Origin: an uncultured Eubacteriales bacterium
Lineage (GTDB): Bacteria; Bacillota; Clostridia; Oscillospirales; UBA644
DNA: 19,669 nt
Direction of reading: 5' to 3'
NCBI GenBank assembly: GCA_934481505.1
Contig: CAKSPP010000005.1
Span: forward strand, 1-19,669
Shown here: positions 1-6,420 of the stretch, piece after piece
Numbering within the stretch: the stretch's first letter is position 1
Layout of the letters: every line of letters starts with the position of its first letter
Notes under the pieces: model-generated
Told to the model about the DNA's origin: nothing
What the model saw: only the letters and a program-made list of their open reading frames with translations
Database searches by the model: none
Program-made: the position numbers and the translations under genes

Positions 1-538
1 TCTTATAGCAGTCGTTCATATATTGTCTGTTTTTCTCGTGAATATCCTTTTTGCTTTCGTCGCCCGAATAACGCTTTTCGATATTCTTCATGCTGACTTC
101 GGGGGGAACGTCAAGAAAAAAGGAAGCTGTCGGCTTCGGTATTCCGAGCTTGTTGTATTCAAGGTCGTAAAGCCATTCGACGAAAGCCTTTTTTTCGCCG
201 TCCGCAAGTTTCGACGCCTGATGAATTATATTCGAAAGAACATATCTGTCGGAAATTATGACGGTTCCGTCTTTATAAGGTTTTTCCCATGTCTTTTTAT
301 ACGACGCGAAACGGTCGATCGCGAAAAGAGACGACGCGGCGTAAGCGGAGACATCCGACGGGTCTTTTCCGAGTTCGCCTTCGAGATACATTTTAACGGG
401 ACCCGAAGAGCGGTCGGCATAATTGGGAAAGCTTATCGGCATAACAGTTTTGCCGGCGTTTTCAAGTTTTGTTTTAAGAAGAGACAGCTGGGTCGCTTTT
501 CCGCTGCCGTCAATTCCCTCTATAATAAAAAGATACAT
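1..538 (-). CDS. tmk: dTMP kinase (thymidylate kinase), C-terminus cut by window edge
   Basis: The gene runs off the left edge; 179 N-terminal residues are visible and no stop is reached. The kinase would convert dTMP to dTDP in the cytoplasm using ATP. Seen: a P-loop at residues 7-17 (EGIDGSGKATQ), the DRY motif at 97-99 in ISDRYVLSN, and LDVPPEVS at 142-149, all in thymidylate-kinase order. The residue after the P-loop lysine is Ala, followed by Thr, instead of the usual Thr/Ser, so this is a variant of the family. The start is the ATG at 538, behind a TAAGGAG Shine-Dalgarno that overlaps the thyX stop codon, so it is in an operon with thyX. Pairing with ThyX supports dTMP as substrate. Another deoxynucleoside monophosphate kinase remains possible. 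Confidence 0.88.
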   Translation of the reverse strand, partial: MYLFIIEGIDGSGKATQLSLLKTKLENAGKTVMPISFPNYADRSSGPVKMYLEGELGKDPSDVSAYAASSLFAIDRFASYKKTWEKPYKDGTVIISDRYVLSNIIHQASKLADGEKKAFVEWLYDLEYNKLGIPKPTASFFLDVPPEVSMKNIEKRYSGDESKKDIHEKNRQYMNDCYK

Positions 539-547
539 TTTTTCTCC

Positions 548-1324
548 TTAAAGGTTTCTGAATTTTTCTCTCATTTCCGCAGCCTTGCCGCAGCTCATTT
601 TGCCCTCGCGGCAGGGACCCGAAACGCATGACGGACCCGCCTCGCAGAAAAGCTGAGGGGCTGCTTTTTTACAGAGAACAAGCATCTGGGTCGCAAGGTC
701 TCTTATCTCCCACTGGGCTCTGTTGCAGCAGCGGTGAGCAAAAAAGTTCATAAGACTTCTCGCGTTCATCGTCATTATCATTTTGGTTGCCGCGGCGTTG
801 GGAAGCACGAAACGGGCGTCTTCGAGAACCGCTTTTTCCGCTTTTTTATCGGCGTCTTCTTCCGAAAGACCTGCGGCAAGAAATTCTTTTTTCTCGTTTT
901 TCTTCAATATCTCGGCAAGTTTATCGTAAGACTTCTGGCAGGCAGCCATATGCTCCTCAAAAATCGCGAGAGCTTCGGGATCGTTTTCTATTCTCGGAGG
1001 AACTACGAATTCGAACTGATTGTTTCTGACGTATCTCTGGCTCTGAACGCTGAAAGACGCAATTCTGTGTCTTGTTATCTGGGCAAGCAAAGCTCTCGAA
1101 ACGTTTTCAATTCCGAAAGTAAAAGAAGCGTGTTCAATGGGGCTTTCGTGTCCCATTTCGACAAGCATTTTAATAAACGCCGCGGTCTTTTCTTCGCTCT
1201 GTTTTTCGACGAGATCTTCTATATTCGACGACGAATAGCAAAGCTTTGCGGCGGACGCCACCACCCTTTGCGGGTCGTAGGATGTTCCGAGCAGAATTAC
1301 TTTCGCCCTTACGTTGCTTTCCAT
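548..1324 (-). CDS. thyX: Flavin-dependent thymidylate synthase
   Basis: ThyX methylates dUMP to dTMP using FAD, NAD(P)H and methylene-tetrahydrofolate. The 258-residue product carries the ThyX signature RHRx7S at residues 85-95 (RHRIASFSVQS) and the conserved later block around residues 171-211 (RFVLPNAA to WEIRDLA). The C-terminus is Cys-rich (C227, C233, C238, C245). The frame is open 11 codons further upstream, but the ATG at 1324 is preferred because CGGAGGA precedes it at normal spacing, and the upstream stretch overlaps the promoter-proximal leader. It has its own promoter and is followed 9 bp later by tmk, forming a two-step dTMP-to-dTDP unit. Its presence suggests this organism may rely on ThyX rather than ThyA, but ThyA elsewhere in the genome cannot be excluded. 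Confidence 0.96.
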   Translation of the reverse strand: MESNVRAKVILLGTSYDPQRVVASAAKLCYSSSNIEDLVEKQSEEKTAAFIKMLVEMGHESPIEHASFTFGIENVSRALLAQITRHRIASFSVQSQRYVRNNQFEFVVPPRIENDPEALAIFEEHMAACQKSYDKLAEILKKNEKKEFLAAGLSEEDADKKAEKAVLEDARFVLPNAAATKMIMTMNARSLMNFFAHRCCNRAQWEIRDLATQMLVLCKKAAPQLFCEAGPSCVSGPCREGKMSCGKAAEMREKFRNL

Positions 1325-1362
1325 ATTTTTTCCTCCGTAATGCACATATAATATCAATTTAT

Positions 1363-1391
1363 ATTATAGCACAAAATATCCTTTTTTTCAA
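1363..1391 (-). promoter_or_regulatory. Sigma-A type promoter of thyX-tmk
   Basis: Read on the minus strand there is a -35 TTGAAA (1386-1391), a 17-bp spacer and a -10 TATAAT (1363-1368) preceded by TGC, an extended -10. It lies about 40 bp upstream of the thyX start codon and just downstream of the ttcA terminator, the expected place for an independent thyX transcript. Confidence 0.85.
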
Positions 1392-1407
1392 GGGTTTTAT
1401 AAAAATA

Positions 1408-1432
1408 AAAGAGGCTGAATTACAGCCTCTTT
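1408..1432 (-). terminator. Rho-independent terminator after the TtcA-like gene
   Basis: A perfect 10-bp stem (AAAGAGGCTG / CAGCCTCTTT) with a 5-nt loop lies 29 bp past the stop at 1462. In the minus direction it is followed by a T-rich tract (TATTTTTATAAAA). It separates the TtcA-like gene from the thyX promoter. Confidence 0.82.
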
Positions 1433-1461
1433 CTTCAATTAAAATCATAGGTGGGACAACA

Positions 1462-2190
1462 TTATTTTCTTCCCTTTACGGTCGGGTGCCAGCCGTCGAT
1501 ACCCGAACGCTGCAAAGCTCCGTATATGCGTTTTTTAACGCCCGGATAATTCTTTTCAAGGTCGACAAGAAAATCTTTCATCGACTGTCTTTCGGTTTTT
1601 CCGTCCGCGGGACAGGGGTTGAAAATTACGGGAAGTCCGTTTCTTTTTACACAGCCGCGGATTTCCCTTTCGGTCGCATAAATAAGGGGTCGGATGACGG
1701 TGATATCCTTGCGGTCAAGGTATGTAACGGGCGAAAAGCAGCCCACCCTGCCCTCGTGTATAAGGTTCATCATAAAGGTTTCGATAACGTCGTCGGAATG
1801 GTGACCGAGAGCTATCTTATTTGCTCCGAGTTCGATTGCGGCGTTATTTAATGCTCCCCTGCGGAGAAGAGCACACAGCGAACAGGGATTTGTTTCTTTT
1901 CTTATTTCGAAAACGACGTCGTAGATATTCGTTTTTTTGACGATATAGTTTATATCGTGTTCTTCCGCAAAACGGCTGACCGGAGAAAAATCCATACCCT
2001 TTATTCCGGGGTCAAGAGTTATTCCGGTAAGCTTAAACTTTTTCGGATAGAAATTTTGCAGCTGGCGGAGGGCCGTAAGCAGCGTTATCGAATCTTTGCC
2101 GCCCGAAACGCCGACGACTATATGGTCGCCGTCTTCTATCATATTGTAATCTTCCACCGCACGGCGGAGAGGACTTAAGATCTTGTTCAT
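1462..2190 (-). CDS. TtcA-like PP-loop ATPase, tRNA thiolation family
   Basis: The 242-residue protein belongs to the PP-loop ATPases that adenylate tRNA bases before thiolation. Seen: the PP-loop SGGKDS at residues 29-34, a CxxC pair at C103/C106 in NPCSLCALLRRG, GHHSDD at 129-134, and a third Cys at C193 in FNPCPADGK. TtcA, which makes 2-thiocytidine-32 in tRNA, uses three such cysteines for a [4Fe-4S] cluster, so this fits a TtcA-type iron-sulfur thiolase better than TilS or MnmA. It is shorter than E. coli TtcA (about 311 aa), and similar small Clostridia proteins are often annotated only as TtcA family. The start is the ATG at 2190 with AAGGA close upstream. It follows rplT after a hairpin and ends before a terminator. 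The exact tRNA position modified is not shown by the sequence. Confidence 0.85.
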   Translation of the reverse strand: MNKILSPLRRAVEDYNMIEDGDHIVVGVSGGKDSITLLTALRQLQNFYPKKFKLTGITLDPGIKGMDFSPVSRFAEEHDINYIVKKTNIYDVVFEIRKETNPCSLCALLRRGALNNAAIELGANKIALGHHSDDVIETFMMNLIHEGRVGCFSPVTYLDRKDITVIRPLIYATEREIRGCVKRNGLPVIFNPCPADGKTERQSMKDFLVDLEKNYPGVKKRIYGALQRSGIDGWHPTVKGRK

Positions 2191-2205
2191 ATCTTCCTTA
2201 AAATT

Positions 2206-2230
2206 TAAGGGACGCTTATCGCGTCCCTTA
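2206..2230 (-). terminator. Hairpin between rplT and the TtcA-like gene, possible terminator
   Basis: A perfect 10-bp stem (TAAGGGACGC / GCGTCCCTTA) with a 5-nt loop sits 12 bp past the rplT stop. In the minus direction it is followed only by AATTTTAAGG, a weak U-tract. It may be a leaky terminator or a processing or stability stem at the end of the infC-rpmI-rplT message. The ttcA Shine-Dalgarno follows directly. Confidence 0.55.
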
Positions 2231-2242
2231 CCTGTTTTTTGA

Positions 2243-2596
2243 TTAAAGAGCTGCCTTTGCTTTTGCTACGAGTTCTGCGAATGCCGCGGGATCGGAAACC
2301 GCAAGCTCGGCAAGGATCTTTCTGTTGAGGTCTATATTTGCTTTTTTAAGACCGTACATAAAGCGGGAATAGTTCATTCCGTTTACTTTTGCCTGAGCGG
2401 AAATTCTGGTTATCCAAAGAGATCTGAATTCTCTCTTCTTCTGTTTTCTTCCTACATAAGCGTAGGTAAGGGACTTCATTACGGCTTCGTTTGCCGTTCT
2501 GAAGAGTTTGGATTTGCCTCCGAAATAGCCTTTAGCGGCTTTCAGAACTTTTTTATGTCTTTTATGGGTCATTACGGCCCCTTTTACTCTTGCCAT
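2243..2596 (-). CDS. rplT: 50S ribosomal protein L20
   Basis: The 117-residue basic protein has the typical L20 N-terminus (MARVKGAVMTHKRHKKVLK, then KGYFGGKSKLFR) and the standard length. L20 binds 23S rRNA early in large-subunit assembly. In Bacillota it also represses its own operon by acting on the infC leader, and a candidate leader is present here upstream of infC. The start at 2596 has GGAGG upstream. It is the last gene of infC-rpmI-rplT, 24 bp after rpmI. Confidence 0.98.
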   Translation of the reverse strand: MARVKGAVMTHKRHKKVLKAAKGYFGGKSKLFRTANEAVMKSLTYAYVGRKQKKREFRSLWITRISAQAKVNGMNYSRFMYGLKKANIDLNRKILAELAVSDPAAFAELVAKAKAAL

Positions 2597-2620
2597 CTTT
2601 TATTTCCTCCAAACAATTTC

Positions 2621-2818
2621 TTAAGAATAGGGCAGTAATTTCTTTACTGTTGCTTCATTTGCGGGAGAAGCGTATCCTGCCTTGCGAAGACCTCTCTTCA
2701 TCTTGGTAGACTTCTTGGTGAGTATATGTCTTCTCTTGGTGTGGTTCATCTTGACCTTGCCGCCTTTGGTTATCTTGAATCTTTTAGCGGCTCCTCTGTG
2801 AGATTTAAGTTTGGGCAT
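2621..2818 (-). CDS. rpmI: 50S ribosomal protein L35
   Basis: The 65-residue, very basic protein begins MPKLKSHRGAAKRFK and contains the HTKRRHILTKKS-type segment of L35, with normal family length. It is a structural protein of the large ribosomal subunit. The start at 2818 has AAGGAGAG upstream at good spacing. It sits between infC and rplT in the canonical order. Confidence 0.98.
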   Translation of the reverse strand: MPKLKSHRGAAKRFKITKGGKVKMNHTKRRHILTKKSTKMKRGLRKAGYASPANEATVKKLLPYS

Positions 2819-2848
2819 TTTATTCTCTCCTTTTTTATTCAGGCGTCT

Positions 2849-3367
2849 TTATTTCGCCGTCTTCGGTGCAAGCACCATTATGATATTACGGCCGTCGACC
2901 TTCGCCGGTTTTTCGATGTTCGCAAGCTCTTTGCAACCGTCTGCAAAACGCTGCATCATTTCAAGACCGAGTTCGGGACGGGTGATCTCTCTTCCTCTGA
3001 AACGCAAAGAAACCTTTACCTTATCTCCGCCTTTGAGAAAACGGAGAGCGTGGTTGAGTTTTGTATTAAAATCGTTTGTTTCGATTCTGATACTGAGCTG
3101 GATTTCCTTGACGGAAATAACTTTCTGATTTTTCTTTGCTTCCTTTTCCCTTTTCGCCTGTTCAAAGCAATATTTGCTGTAATCCATTATCTTACAGACG
3201 GGCGGGGTTGCCATGGGAGCGATTTTTACGAGATCGAGCCCTTTGCCGTTCGCCATTTCAAGAGCGTCTTTCGAAGAGTAGATGCCGAGCTGGGCACCGT
3301 CCGCTCCTATAAGACGAACCTGAGGATCGCGAATATCTTCATTGAGCTGCATACCGTTGGACTTTAT
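2849..3367 (-). CDS. infC: Translation initiation factor IF-3, probable AUA start
   Basis: IF3 binds the 30S subunit, prevents early 50S joining and checks start-codon and tRNA fidelity. The product shows the IF3-N domain (LNEDIRDPQVRLIG, then DLVKIAP, PPVCKIMDY), the lysine-rich linker (EAKKNQK) and the IF3-C domain (KEIQLSIRIETNDF to the C-terminus). The strong Shine-Dalgarno GGAGGTG at 3374-3380 lies inside the longest open frame and is 6 nt from an in-frame ATA at 3367. The only upstream start, TTG at 3394, has no Shine-Dalgarno, and the first ATG (residue 6 of the ATA form) is about 23 nt from GGAGG. I therefore call ATA, giving 172 residues. Many bacteria use a rare infC start (often AUU), which IF3 itself discriminates against, giving autoregulation. 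Confidence 0.93.
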   Translation of the reverse strand: MKSNGMQLNEDIRDPQVRLIGADGAQLGIYSSKDALEMANGKGLDLVKIAPMATPPVCKIMDYSKYCFEQAKREKEAKKNQKVISVKEIQLSIRIETNDFNTKLNHALRFLKGGDKVKVSLRFRGREITRPELGLEMMQRFADGCKELANIEKPAKVDGRNIIMVLAPKTAK

Positions 3368-3373
3368 AAAGAA

Positions 3374-3380
3374 CACCTCC
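3374..3380 (-). promoter_or_regulatory. infC ribosome binding site that decides the start
   Basis: GGAGGTG is an almost perfect Shine-Dalgarno. Only the in-frame ATA at 3365-3367 sits at a usable distance (6 nt), which argues for a non-AUG start of infC. Confidence 0.8.
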
Positions 3381-3394
3381 GAATTTTTATTCAA

Positions 3395-3518
3395 AAGAAA
3401 AAGTGATTAACATCGTTAATCACTTCCAATAAACATATATATCCCGTAAGGGACAATTTGTATTATTGACCGAACAGCACAATCGCCGCAGGGTGAGAAA
3501 CGAGTTCTTCTTCTTTGT
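3395..3518 (-). ncRNA. Candidate L20 leader of infC-rpmI-rplT
   Basis: About 120 nt of untranslated leader separate the promoter from infC. On the minus strand it contains a small GUCCCUUACGGGAU hairpin, then a stem-loop with a U-rich tail just before the infC Shine-Dalgarno. In Bacillus, L20 controls infC-rpmI-rplT by premature termination in a leader of similar size and position. The position and attenuator are seen here; L20 binding and match to the known L20-leader family are inferred and not tested. Confidence 0.65.
3401..3425 (-). terminator. Attenuator terminator in the infC leader
   Basis: A perfect 11-bp stem (AAGTGATTAAC / GTTAATCACTT) with a GAT loop is followed on the minus strand by TTTCTTTT. 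It sits between the promoter and the infC Shine-Dalgarno, so termination here would switch off IF3, L35 and L20 together. Confidence 0.8.
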
Positions 3519-3524
3519 TTTTGT

Positions 3525-3553
3525 ATTTTAGCACATATCAAGCCTTTTGTCAA
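3525..3553 (-). promoter_or_regulatory. Sigma-A type promoter of infC-rpmI-rplT
   Basis: A consensus -35 TTGACA (3548-3553), 17-bp spacer and -10 TAAAAT (3525-3530) preceded by TGC give a strong extended -10 promoter. The -35 box overlaps the stop codon of the upstream minus-strand gene, so the ribosomal operon initiates inside the end of the preceding operon. Confidence 0.85.
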
Positions 3554-4047
3554 GCGGTTTTCTCGGACAATTTGTCAAGAACAGCCTTTGAGGGCTTAAA
3601 TGTCAGTATTTTGTCACAATCCGCGGTGACATCGTGATATTTCAGATAGAAAATTTCAAGATTTGAGGACGGGACATAGAATTTATCGAGTTTCTTTATC
3701 TTTTCGGGATCGGCTTTGAGGGTCGAAAGGGGTGCGTAGCCGAGGATATCGGAGTAAGCGACGGCGAAAAGCACATTATCTCTGCTTCCGACAAGCTGAT
3801 GGATAAGGAAATGATCTTTGCTGAACGTATAGGAATACTCATAGATAAATTTATTCAGAATAAAATATATTCCGACGCAGCAGGCAATAATTATCACCGT
3901 CTGATAAATCCAGACAAAGCCCGTTATGTTAAGGCTGTTGAGAATCGAACATACGACGAACGCAGCTATCGCAAGGAGAGCTGCCGCCGCAAGTCCGAGA
4001 ATTTTTTTCTTGCCGCCGACTTTCTTTTCGCTGTTATTTGTTGCCAT
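3550..4047 (-). CDS. Small membrane protein, two helices plus cytoplasmic domain, function unknown
   Basis: The 165-residue protein is not assigned to a named family. A lysine-rich N-terminus (SEKKVGGKKK) precedes two hydrophobic segments at about residues 16-38 and 43-65, giving a helical hairpin with both ends probably in the cytoplasm. The rest is a soluble domain with beta-type alternation beginning YEYSYTFSKDHFLIHQLVG and ending FKPSKAVLDKL, a layout like PH-like or YcxB-type domains. The ATG at 4047 is chosen because GAGG precedes it; the frame extends 17 codons upstream without a better start. It overlaps the end of the AcpS-Nnr gene by 14 bp, so translation is probably coupled. It is the last gene of the long operon and resembles in architecture the membrane proteins at 5859-6419 and 14440-14970. 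Confidence 0.8.
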   Translation of the reverse strand: MATNNSEKKVGGKKKILGLAAAALLAIAAFVVCSILNSLNITGFVWIYQTVIIIACCVGIYFILNKFIYEYSYTFSKDHFLIHQLVGSRDNVLFAVAYSDILGYAPLSTLKADPEKIKKLDKFYVPSSNLEIFYLKYHDVTADCDKILTFKPSKAVLDKLSEKTA

Positions 4048-5857
4048 AATAAACCTCACTTTTTTCGGGGATAAATTTTCCGAGAAGACCCGCGACATCG
4101 GTCGGGGTAAAACCTCGGAGACCTTTTTCTTTTGTTAAATATTCCGCCGCTCTTCCCTGGCAGAAAACGCCGCACACCGCCGCTCCCTCGGCGGAAAATC
4201 CGGAGGAAAGCAGCCCTGCAATAAAGCCTGAAAGAGCGTCGCCGCTGCCGCCTTTCGAAAGTCCCGAATTTCCTTTTTCGGAAATCCAAAGTTTTCCTTC
4301 GGGCGTTGCGATAACGGTATGTCTTCCTTTAAGCAGAACCGTTGCGTTGTTTTCTTTTGCGTAAGTCAAAGCGACTTCAAAACGGTGTTTCTCGACATAT
4401 TCGACATCTTTACCGATAAGCCTTGCCATTTCGGCAGGGTGCGGAGTCATAATTTTTTCGGCGGTATGTTTTTTTAAGATATCGCCGTTTTCGGCTATCA
4501 CGTTTAAGGCGTCGGCGTCAAAAAGAGTCGGAAGATTCCGGTCGATAACCGACATTACAGCCTCTTTATCTTTTGTAAGTCCGCAGCCGACGAGAATTGC
4601 CGACGGGTTTCTCGAAGTTTCGGTATATATCGCTTCGGGAACTGCCGTGCAGAGAATGTTTTTCACTTTTTCGGGAGCTTTTACGATACACAGTCCGACG
4701 CCCGAAGACATCGCACCGCGAAGAGCCAAGAGAGCCGCTCCCGGCATATTTTCGGAGCCGCAGACCGAAAGCAGTGTTCCGAAAGTTCCCTTATTTGAGT
4801 TTTCGGGGCGTTCGGGAACAAAATTTTTTACGGCTTCTTCCGTTATTATTTCGGCAAAAACGCCGTTTTCCTTAATTATTTCGTCTGTAATTCCGATATC
4901 GGCGACTTCTGTATCTTTTGACGGGAAAAGGAAATGACACGGTTTTTTCGCGGCGAAAGTAACCGTTTTGCAAGCCTTGTGAGTGCCTGCGGCAACTTCT
5001 CCGGTATCAGCCGAAATTCCCGACGGCAAGTCGCACGCAACGGTCGGTATATTTATATAGGAAAGCAGCTTTTCGGCGTTTTCGGGAAGCGAACCGTGCA
5101 AACCCGTTCCGAAAAGGCAATCGACCGCGACGTCGCTTTTCGACAGCAGTTCTTTTGCTTTTTCTTCGGTTTCGGGCGAAAAAACAAATTTTTCAACGCT
5201 TTTTTCAAGTCTTTCGAAATAATATTCCGAATCGGAAGACCGCTTTTCGGAAAGCAGAATTGCGGTTACTTTCTTCCCTTTTTTTGCAAGAAGAGACGAA
5301 AGGCAGATTCCGTCGCCGCCGTTGTTTCCGCCGCCGCACAAAACGACGAAAGAATTTTTGTTAAAGGAAAGACAGCAATCGCAAAGAGCCTTTGCTGCGT
5401 TTTCCATTAAAATAAGGGACGAACCGACTTCTTTTGCAGCCGCCTTATCGGCGTTTTTCATCATCTGCGACGTTAAAACATATTTTCTTTTTTCGGGAAA
5501 ATTTGTTTCTCCGTTAAAAATTACGGTCGCCGCCGAAAAATCCGTGGTATGGGATATCGAAAGAGAAAAGCTGTCGGGAGAAAAGTGCGAAAGTTTTCCC
5601 GAAAAGGCAAAGTACGGTTTTCCGAGAGAAGAATGACAAACTTCGACATCTTTAAGAGCAAAACCCGAAATTCCCGTGCCTATCGCTTTGGAAAAAGCCT
5701 CTTTTGCACAGAAAATTCCCGTCGCCGTCTGGAATTTTCCCTCGCCGCGGCTTTCGATATATGAAAGTTCGCCGTCGGTATAGACGCGATTTTTGATTTT
5801 CTCAAACGCCGACTTTATTCTTTCGGTTTTTTCGATATCCGTACCTATATTATACAT
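4034..5857 (-). CDS. Trifunctional fusion: holo-ACP synthase + NAD(P)H-hydrate epimerase + ADP-dependent dehydratase
   Basis: This 607-residue protein joins three domains. Residues 1-115 are AcpS-like, transferring phosphopantetheine from CoA to acyl carrier protein: D7 in IGTDIE and E53 in FCAKEAFSKAIGTGI match the Mg-binding Asp and Glu. Residues about 126-335 are NnrE (YjeF_N), epimerising damaged NAD(P)HX: CGGGNNGGDG at 174-183, DCLFGTG at 246-252 and DLPSG at 276-280. Residues about 346-600 are NnrD (ADP-dependent dehydratase, YjeF_C): TPHPAEMARL at 471-480, DADALN at 447-452 and GGSGDALSG at 536-544. NnrE-NnrD fusions are common and acpS is often the neighbouring gene; here all three are in one frame. 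The start at 5857 begins directly with the AcpS motif, 1 bp after the upstream stop; no strong Shine-Dalgarno is visible, so coupling is likely. Confidence 0.93.
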   Translation of the reverse strand: MYNIGTDIEKTERIKSAFEKIKNRVYTDGELSYIESRGEGKFQTATGIFCAKEAFSKAIGTGISGFALKDVEVCHSSLGKPYFAFSGKLSHFSPDSFSLSISHTTDFSAATVIFNGETNFPEKRKYVLTSQMMKNADKAAAKEVGSSLILMENAAKALCDCCLSFNKNSFVVLCGGGNNGGDGICLSSLLAKKGKKVTAILLSEKRSSDSEYYFERLEKSVEKFVFSPETEEKAKELLSKSDVAVDCLFGTGLHGSLPENAEKLLSYINIPTVACDLPSGISADTGEVAAGTHKACKTVTFAAKKPCHFLFPSKDTEVADIGITDEIIKENGVFAEIITEEAVKNFVPERPENSNKGTFGTLLSVCGSENMPGAALLALRGAMSSGVGLCIVKAPEKVKNILCTAVPEAIYTETSRNPSAILVGCGLTKDKEAVMSVIDRNLPTLFDADALNVIAENGDILKKHTAEKIMTPHPAEMARLIGKDVEYVEKHRFEVALTYAKENNATVLLKGRHTVIATPEGKLWISEKGNSGLSKGGSGDALSGFIAGLLSSGFSAEGAAVCGVFCQGRAAEYLTKEKGLRGFTPTDVAGLLGKFIPEKSEVYYGNK

Positions 5858-5858
5858 A

Positions 5859-6419
5859 TTATTCGCCCGTTCCGAGTCTGCGGTGTCTTTGCATATCCGC
5901 AAGAATTTCCTCTTTCGGTTCCATAAGGATAAGTGCTTTTCCGACATTTCTCACATTGAGAATCGCATAACATTTTTTGTTTTCGGAATTCTTATTGTAA
6001 GAAAGAAAGTCATATTTCGCGTCAAAACGGGTGTTTTTAAGCCTTGCGGCGGCTTCGGGGGTATATTCGCCGAAAGTCTCGAAATCTTTCGTTTTGAAAG
6101 AAAGAAGTCTTTTGCGTTCGGTTTTCGTATAGATTATATCGACATCAAATTCACCGTCAAGATAGGAATATTCGAATTCCCTGTCAAAACGCATGAATTG
6201 TTTATAGCCGACCCAGACGATACCGATTATCGCAAAAATTCCGAGAGTTCTGCCGATAAGGCTCGGAAATCCTATCATCGGAAGAAGAAAGGAAAGAAGA
6301 AGATAAGCGACTCCGGCAAGAGCTACGCATCCGAAGAAGATAAGTGCCTGAATCGCGTAGTCTTTTGCCTGCTTATGTCTTTTGTAGAGCTGTTCGTAAA
6401 AAACGTTGTTTGATACCAT
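5859..6419 (-). CDS. Membrane protein of unknown function, possibly DUF6106-like
   Basis: The 186-residue protein has two hydrophobic segments at about residues 22-48 and 54-73, then a soluble domain starting EFEYSYLDGEFDVDIIY and TKTERKRLLSFKTKDFE, rich in alternating polar and hydrophobic residues. The pattern of a sheet-forming EYxYLDGELDID stretch followed by KRKRL reminds me of the DUF6106 family in Clostridia, but I cannot verify this. GGAG stands 7 nt before the ATG at 6419, and only one base separates it from the ireB stop. It lies between ireB and the AcpS-Nnr fusion inside the long operon. No catalytic motif is visible. Confidence 0.85.
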   Translation of the reverse strand: MVSNNVFYEQLYKRHKQAKDYAIQALIFFGCVALAGVAYLLLSFLLPMIGFPSLIGRTLGIFAIIGIVWVGYKQFMRFDREFEYSYLDGEFDVDIIYTKTERKRLLSFKTKDFETFGEYTPEAAARLKNTRFDAKYDFLSYNKNSENKKCYAILNVRNVGKALILMEPKEEILADMQRHRRLGTGE

Positions 6420-6420
6420 T

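Noticed and set aside
734..1351. Plus-strand frame of 205 codons opposite thyX
   Set aside because: Antisense to thyX, whose RHRx7S signature and Shine-Dalgarno are clear.
3368..3394. TTG at 3394 as the infC start
   Set aside because: No Shine-Dalgarno precedes it, and the strong GGAGGTG lies inside that extension; the ATA at 3367 fits better.
5858..5947. Upstream ATG extension of the AcpS-Nnr fusion
   Set aside because: The 30 extra residues overlap the previous gene and precede the conserved AcpS N-terminus; starting at 5857 gives the expected family start.
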